Source: Paracoccus sp. (in: a-proteobacteria)
GTDB taxonomy: Bacteria; Pseudomonadota; Alphaproteobacteria; Rhodobacterales; Rhodobacteraceae
Assembly: GCA_031178645.1 (NCBI GenBank)
Contig: JAPSIP010000044.1
Location: forward strand, 1 to 9,474
DNA: 9,474 nt
Direction: 5' to 3'
Position numbers and translations under genes: made by a program. Below the pieces are notes generated by a model that saw nothing but the letters and a program-made list of their open reading frames with translations, searched no databases and was not told the DNA's origin. Within the stretch, counting starts at the first letter, position 1, and every line of letters starts with the position of its first letter. Positions 5,651 through 9,474 of the stretch are shown here, piece after piece.

Positions 5651-6393
5651 GCGTCGCGCCGGGCGGTCATGATGTAGTTGACCGACAGGTCGCGATCCGA
5701 CAGCGACCAGCCGAAGGTGAGGGGGTTGAAGACCATTCCCCGCCGGTCTGCGACCGTCAGGCCCGCGCCCGCCGCCATGCCCGCCAGTTCGTCGGGCGTG
5801 ATGAACCGCGCCCAGTCATGCGTGCCGCGCGGCAGCCACCGCAACACCCATTCCGCCCCGATGATCGCCGCGCCGAAGCTTTTCGCTGTCCGGTTCAGCG
5901 TGGACAGGATCACCAGCCCGCCTGGCCGCAGCAACTGCCGGCAGGTCGCGACAAAGGCCGCCGGGTCCGCCACATGTTCCACGATCTCAAGCGCGAGGAC
6001 CACGTCGAACAGCCGCCCCTCGGCCACCAGGGCTTCGGCCGTCGTGGCAAGGTATTCGATGGCCAGCCCCTGCTGCTGCGCATGGACCTGCGCCACCGCG
6101 ATGTTGCCTTCGGCCGCATCGGCGCCCGTGATCTCCGCCCCAAGCCGCGCCATGGGTTCCGCGACCAGCCCGCCGCCGCAGCCGATGTCCAGGACGCGCA
6201 GTCCCTCGAACGGGCGCAGGCTGCGCCGGTCGCGCCCGAACTCGGCGGCGATCTGGGTGGCGATATAGTCCAGCCGCACGGGGTTCATCAGGTGCAGCGG
6301 ACGGAACTTGCCGCGCGGATCCCACCATTCGGCGGCCATCGCCTCGAACTTGGCGATCTCGGCAGGGTCGATGCTGCTGACGGGGCTGGTCAT
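5647..6393 (-). CDS. ubiG: Ubiquinone biosynthesis O-methyltransferase UbiG
   Basis: This SAM-dependent enzyme performs both O-methylation steps of ubiquinone biosynthesis. The 248-residue protein begins with the characteristic [29 protein letters not shown] pattern (6-34), then MNPVRLDYI (36-44). SAM motif I is LDIGCGGG (68-75), followed by acidic D92 and EIVEHVADP (136-144). The UbiG-specific [10 protein letters not shown] (164-173) and the hydrophobic, basic segment [14 protein letters not shown] (181-194) are present; the latter matches the membrane-contacting region of UbiG. The start at 6393 is supported by AAGGA eight bases upstream; the open frame extends further upstream but as a shadow of the pip gene. 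The TAG stop overlaps the marR stop in CTAG. It is divergent from pip, with 48 bp between. Confidence 0.96.
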   Translation of the reverse strand: MTSPVSSIDPAEIAKFEAMAAEWWDPRGKFRPLHLMNPVRLDYIATQIAAEFGRDRRSLRPFEGLRVLDIGCGGGLVAEPMARLGAEITGADAAEGNIAVAQVHAQQQGLAIEYLATTAEALVAEGRLFDVVLALEIVEHVADPAAFVATCRQLLRPGGLVILSTLNRTAKSFGAAIIGAEWVLRWLPRGTHDWARFITPDELAGMAAGAGLTVADRRGMVFNPLTFGWSLSDRDLSVNYIMTARRDA

Positions 6394-6441
6394 GGGCTGG
6401 TCCTTCTGGCGGGCGGGTTCGTCTGTGCTTATAGTAAGGGC

Positions 6442-7428
6442 ATGGACCGATTGGCAGGACAAATCGCCGCGTCGCATGGCCGCCTTCACCCGGCCGTCGA
6501 ACCCTTTGCCCGGCACATGCTGGAGGTCGGCGACGGCCACCAGATCTATGTCGAGGAAAGCGGCAATCCCGAAGGGCGACCCGTCGTGGTCCTGCATGGC
6601 GGCCCCGGCGGCGGTTGCAGCCCTTTCATGCGCCGCTTCTTTGATCCCGATCATTATCGCGCGATCCTGTTCGACCAGCGGGGCTGCGGGCGATCCCGTC
6701 CCCAGGCCTCGGTCCACGCGAACACCACGCAGCACCTGATCGCGGATATCGAGGTGATCCGCGAAACACTGGGCCTGCAATCCCTGCTGCTGTTCGGCGG
6801 AAGCTGGGGCGCGACCCTGGCCCTGGCCTATGCCGAGACGCATCCCGATAGGGTCACCGGCCTTGTCCTGAGGGGCGTCTTCCTGGGCACGCAGGGCGAA
6901 TTGGACTGGTTCTATGGCGGCGGCGCGGGACGGTTCTTTCCCGATCTGTGGGCACAATTCCGCGACCCTATCCCCGAATCCGAACGGGACGACCTGATCG
7001 CGGCTTATCACAAGCGGCTGTTTTCGGACGATACAGGGCGGCAAGGCCGTTATGCCCAGCCATGGCTGATGTGGGAAAATGCCCTGGCCGGGCTGCAATC
7101 GGCCGCCGTCAGCCACGCGCCGTCCGATTACGCCCGCGCCTTCGCCCGGCTCGAGAATCACTATTTCACCAACCGCTGCTTTCTGGACGAAGGCCAGCTT
7201 CTGCGCGACCGGCACCGGATTGAGCATCTGCCCACCGTGATCGTCCAGGGACGCTATGACATGGTCTGCCCGCCCCTTTCGGCCTGGCGCTTGGCCGAAG
7301 GCTGGAAACGCTGCGAACTTCGCTTGGTGCCCGCCTCGGGGCATGCCCTTTCCGAACCCCGCATCACGGCGGAACTGGTGCAGGTGATGGACGGGATCCG
7401 GGACGCAGGCAGCGCAAGATCACTTTAG
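6442..7428 (+). CDS. pip: Proline iminopeptidase (S33 family alpha/beta hydrolase)
   Basis: This cytoplasmic aminopeptidase releases N-terminal proline from peptides. The 328-residue length fits the family. The oxyanion region is [10 protein letters not shown] (52-61), followed by DQRGCGRS (78-85), the nucleophile elbow G119-G-S121-W-G, acidic D273 in GRYDMVCPP, and H301 in SGHALSEP, a full catalytic triad Ser121-Asp273-His301. A helical cap lies between about 150 and 245. The start at 6442 gives the usual family N-terminus (H-P-x-x-EPF at 16-22). AAGG lies only three to four bases upstream of this ATG, and a -10-like TATAGT at 6430-6435 would start transcription almost at the ATG. Single gene, divergent from ubiG. 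Confidence 0.95.
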   Translation: MDRLAGQIAASHGRLHPAVEPFARHMLEVGDGHQIYVEESGNPEGRPVVVLHGGPGGGCSPFMRRFFDPDHYRAILFDQRGCGRSRPQASVHANTTQHLIADIEVIRETLGLQSLLLFGGSWGATLALAYAETHPDRVTGLVLRGVFLGTQGELDWFYGGGAGRFFPDLWAQFRDPIPESERDDLIAAYHKRLFSDDTGRQGRYAQPWLMWENALAGLQSAAVSHAPSDYARAFARLENHYFTNRCFLDEGQLLRDRHRIEHLPTVIVQGRYDMVCPPLSAWRLAEGWKRCELRLVPASGHALSEPRITAELVQVMDGIRDAGSARSL

Positions 7429-7431
7429 ACC

Positions 7432-7459
7432 TTGCAAAATGGGCGTTTCCTGCTAAATA
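7432..7459 (+). promoter_or_regulatory. Promoter for the rimP-nusA operon
   Basis: TTGCAA (7432-7437) is followed by 16 bases and TAAATA (7454-7459), with an extended TG at 7451-7452. Expected start is near 7466, leaving an 88-base leader before rimP. It begins immediately after the pip stop. Confidence 0.6.
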
Positions 7460-7465
7460 CCCCCT

Positions 7466-7535
7466 CAACAGCGGTGCAGGCGTCCAAACCCTGCCCACCG
7501 GACACATTCGCATGGGCCCGCTGAGGGCCCTTTTT
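7466..7535 (+). ncRNA. Structured rimP leader, putative attenuator
   Basis: Hairpin 1 pairs CGGTG+CAGG (7472-7480) with CCTG and CACCG (7490-7493 and 7496-7500), with a two-base bulge and a nine-base loop. Hairpin 2 is the terminator at 7514-7535. An alternative pairing joins CTCA and AGCGG (7464-7474, two-base bulge) with CCGCTGAG (7518-7525), which excludes both hairpins. Rfam holds a rimP-leader family; whether this leader belongs to it I cannot tell. Confidence 0.55.
7514..7535 (+). terminator. Terminator-like hairpin ahead of rimP
   Basis: GGGCCC (7514-7519) and GGGCCC (7525-7530) pair around GCTGA and are followed by five T's (7531-7535). It lies between the promoter and the rimP start, so it would end transcription early; it could also catch transcripts from pip. 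Confidence 0.75.
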
Positions 7536-7553
7536 CACATCCGAAGGGATCTC

Positions 7554-8183
7554 ATGTCGAACGATCTGATCGCCAAGACGGCCATCGACCGGCGTCTGGC
7601 CGAGATCATCGCCCCGGTGATCGAGGATCTGGGGTTTGAACTGGTGCGCGTGCGCCTGCAGGGCGGCAAGACCGCCACGCTGCAGATCATGGCCGACCGC
7701 CCCGAAGGTGGCATCAACGTGGACGATTGCGGCGACATTTCCGTGGCCGTCAGCGCCACGCTGGATGTCCAGGATCCGCTAGAGGATCCCTATCACCTTG
7801 AGGTTTCCAGCCCCGGCATCGACCGCCCCCTGACCCGCATGAAGGACTTCGAGACCTTCGAGGGCTACGAGGCGCGGCTGGAAACAAACCAGGCCATCGA
7901 CGGGCGCAAGCGCTTCAAGGGCGTCCTTGCCGGCGTCGAGAAGGGTGAGGGCGGCGACGAGGTCCTGCTGAACATCGAGGAAGGCGGCGAGGTCCAGACC
8001 ATCGGGCTGCAGTTCGACTGGCTGGCCGACGCCAAGCTGGTGCTGACCGACGAGTTGATCAAGGAAATGCTGCGCCAGAAGAAAGAGGCCGGCGTCCAGA
8101 TCGACAACCTGGACGAAAGCGCCTTTGACGAGATCGAAACCGAAGACGACAACGACGGCGAGAACGCCGCTGCCAAGGAGTGA
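7554..8183 (+). CDS. rimP: Ribosome maturation factor RimP
   Basis: RimP is needed for late maturation of the 30S subunit. The 209-residue protein has the N-terminal alpha/beta domain (12-90: [38 protein letters not shown], and the signature [14 protein letters not shown] at 80-93) and the C-terminal SH3-like barrel (about 95-165). An acidic tail (185-209, about half Asp/Glu) extends it beyond the roughly 150 residues of E. coli RimP, as is common in alphaproteobacteria. The start is ATG 7554, with GAAGG six bases upstream; an in-frame ATG at 7512 lies at the terminator hairpin and is rejected. nusA follows with only three bases between, and its AAGGAG lies within the last rimP codons, so the two are coupled. 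Confidence 0.96.
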   Translation: MSNDLIAKTAIDRRLAEIIAPVIEDLGFELVRVRLQGGKTATLQIMADRPEGGINVDDCGDISVAVSATLDVQDPLEDPYHLEVSSPGIDRPLTRMKDFETFEGYEARLETNQAIDGRKRFKGVLAGVEKGEGGDEVLLNIEEGGEVQTIGLQFDWLADAKLVLTDELIKEMLRQKKEAGVQIDNLDESAFDEIETEDDNDGENAAAKE

Positions 8184-8186
8184 GTG

Positions 8187-9474
8187 ATGGCAATCACCTC
8201 TGCCAACCAGCTTGAACTGCTGCAAACGGCCGAAGCCGTCGCGCGCGAGAAGATGATCGAGCCCGAATTGGTCATCGAGGCGATGGAGGACAGCCTCGCC
8301 CGTGCCGCCAAGTCGCGTTACGGCGCCGAGATGGACATCCGCGTCAAGATCGACCGCAAGACGGGCCATGCCTCCTTTACCCGTGTGCGCACCGTGGTCG
8401 AGGATGACGCCGTGGAAAATTACCAGGCGCAGGTGACGGCCGAACAGGCCCGCCCTTATCTGGACAACCCCCAGGTCGGCGACGTGATCGTGGATCAGGT
8501 GCCGCCGGTGGAACTGGGCCGCATCGCCGCGCAATCGGCCAAGCAGGTCATCCTGCAGCGCGTCCGCGAGGCCGAGCGTGACCGGCAATACGAGGAATTC
8601 AAGGACCGCGCCGGCACCATCATCAACGGCGTCGTCAAGCGCGAGGAATACGGCAACATCATCGTGGACGTCGGCCGCGGCGAGGCGATCCTGCGCCGCA
8701 ACGAGAAGATCGGCCGCGAAAGCTATCGCCCGAACGACCGCATCCGCGCCTATGTCAAGGATGTGCGCCGCGAATCGCGCGGCCCGCAGATCTTCCTGTC
8801 GCGCACCGATCCGCAGTTCATGGCGGAACTGTTCAAGATGGAAGTGCCGGAAATCTATGACGGCATCATCGAGATCAAGGCCGTGGCCCGTGATCCGGGT
8901 TCGCGCGCCAAGATCGCCGTGATCTCCTATGACAACAGCATCGATCCCGTCGGCGCCTGCGTCGGGATGCGCGGCAGCCGCGTGCAGGCCGTCGTCGGCG
9001 AATTGCAGGGCGAGAAGATCGACATCATCCCCTGGACCGACTCCATCGCCGACCTCGTGGTCTCGGCGCTGCAGCCGGCCGATGTTGCCAAGGTGGTGCT
9101 CGACGAGCAGGCCGAGCGCATCGAAGTGGTGGTGCCGGACGAGCAGCTGTCGCTCGCCATCGGCCGCCGCGGCCAGAATGTGCGCCTCGCTTCGCAGCTG
9201 ATCGGCTGGGATATCGACATCCTCACCGAGCAGGAAGAGTCCGAGCGCCGCCAGAAAGAATTCACCGAGCGCTCGAGCCTGTTCATGCAGGCCCTTGACG
9301 TTGACGAGATGGTTGCCCAACTACTGGCTTCGGAAGGGTTCTCCTCGGTCGAGGAACTGGCCTATATCGACACGAACGAGATCGCGTCGATCGAAGGCTT
9401 CGACGATGAGACCGCTGCCGAAATCCAGAACCGCGCGGCCGAATACCTGGCCGAGATCGAACGCACGTTCGACG
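8187..9474 (+). CDS. nusA: Transcription termination/antitermination protein NusA (partial, 3' end outside window)
   Basis: NusA binds RNA polymerase and nascent RNA, modulating pausing, intrinsic termination and antitermination. 429 residues are visible. Domains in order: N-terminal polymerase-binding domain (1-130), S1 domain (about 138-200: [21 protein letters not shown]), KH1 (about 230-298, with [14 protein letters not shown]), KH2 (about 302-346, with [15 protein letters not shown]), and the start of a C-terminal helix-hairpin-helix region (about 370-425: [17 protein letters not shown], then [12 protein letters not shown]). The start ATG at 8187 has AAGGAG six bases upstream. It is in an operon with rimP; infB normally follows in bacteria but is out of view. 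Between about 9046 and 9230 the leucine codon choice shifts to CTC (5 of 8), against about 1 in 12 earlier in the gene. Confidence 0.97.
   Translation, partial: MAITSANQLELLQTAEAVAREKMIEPELVIEAMEDSLARAAKSRYGAEMDIRVKIDRKTGHASFTRVRTVVEDDAVENYQAQVTAEQARPYLDNPQVGDVIVDQVPPVELGRIAAQSAKQVILQRVREAERDRQYEEFKDRAGTIINGVVKREEYGNIIVDVGRGEAILRRNEKIGRESYRPNDRIRAYVKDVRRESRGPQIFLSRTDPQFMAELFKMEVPEIYDGIIEIKAVARDPGSRAKIAVISYDNSIDPVGACVGMRGSRVQAVVGELQGEKIDIIPWTDSIADLVVSALQPADVAKVVLDEQAERIEVVVPDEQLSLAIGRRGQNVRLASQLIGWDIDILTEQEESERRQKEFTERSSLFMQALDVDEMVAQLLASEGFSSVEELAYIDTNEIASIEGFDDETAAEIQNRAAEYLAEIERTFD

Noticed and set aside
5119..6441. Long upstream extension of the pip frame
   Set aside because: The extension overlaps marR and ubiG and is low-complexity Arg/Ala/Gly; the true family N-terminus begins at 6442.
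6394..7344. Upstream extension of the ubiG frame
   Set aside because: It is antisense to pip; the UbiG N-terminus and ribosome-binding site fit the start at 6393.
7429..7553. tRNA-fMet upstream of rimP, as in the E. coli metY operon
   Set aside because: No cloverleaf, no T-loop sequence and no CCA-proximal acceptor stem can be drawn.
7779..9320. 513-codon minus-strand open frame
   Set aside because: It is the shadow of rimP and nusA. The His/Asp/Leu-rich translation has no recognisable motif and no good start site.

Overview
This window looks like a piece of core chromosome from a GC-rich alphaproteobacterium, most likely Rhodobacterales and probably Paracoccus or a close relative. The clues are the very high third-position GC and the set of core genes: a CAP-domain lipoprotein, a Tat-exported YkuD protein, hemH behind an NDUFAF5-like protein, comF-grxC, ubiG and rimP-nusA. 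The genus is inference from gene content and protein resemblance. I saw no mobile element, CRISPR array, tRNA or rRNA.

Layout. 1-512 (minus): 5' part of a CAP/SCP-domain lipoprotein, cut by the window edge. 513-735: divergent regulatory region with a perfect 12-bp palindrome, a good plus-strand promoter and a structured leader. 736-1386 (plus): Tat-exported L,D-transpeptidase-like protein, closed by a strong hairpin terminator shared with the convergent gene. 1465-2037 (minus): small charged conserved hypothetical protein. 2132-3996 (minus): a two-gene unit, NDUFAF5-like methyltransferase-fold protein then ferrochelatase (hemH), joined by an ATGA overlap. 4028-5067 (plus): comF then the glutaredoxin grxC, starting only about 31 bp from the divergent methyltransferase gene. 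5068-5179: cluster of GTCAGG-type half-sites ahead of a MarR-family regulator (5180-5650). 5647-6393 (minus): ubiG, whose stop codon overlaps the marR stop in a shared CTAG. 6442-7428 (plus): proline iminopeptidase. 7429-7553: promoter and structured leader with a terminator-like hairpin. 7554 to the window end (plus): rimP, then nusA, cut by the edge.

How the genes relate. hemH (last step of heme synthesis), ubiG (ubiquinone methylation) and the NDUFAF5-like gene (possible complex I assembly role) all bear on respiration, though they lie in separate transcription units. rimP-nusA is the classic ribosome maturation and transcription elongation operon. The hairpin between its promoter and first gene suggests control by attenuation, which is notable because NusA itself acts at hairpins. 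The two envelope genes at the left are divergent and may share regulation.

No new multi-gene system is evident. The points most worth a second look are the rimP leader, the marR upstream half-site cluster, the methyltransferase-fold protein lacking its SAM glycine motif, and loss of expected motif residues in the CAP and YkuD proteins.
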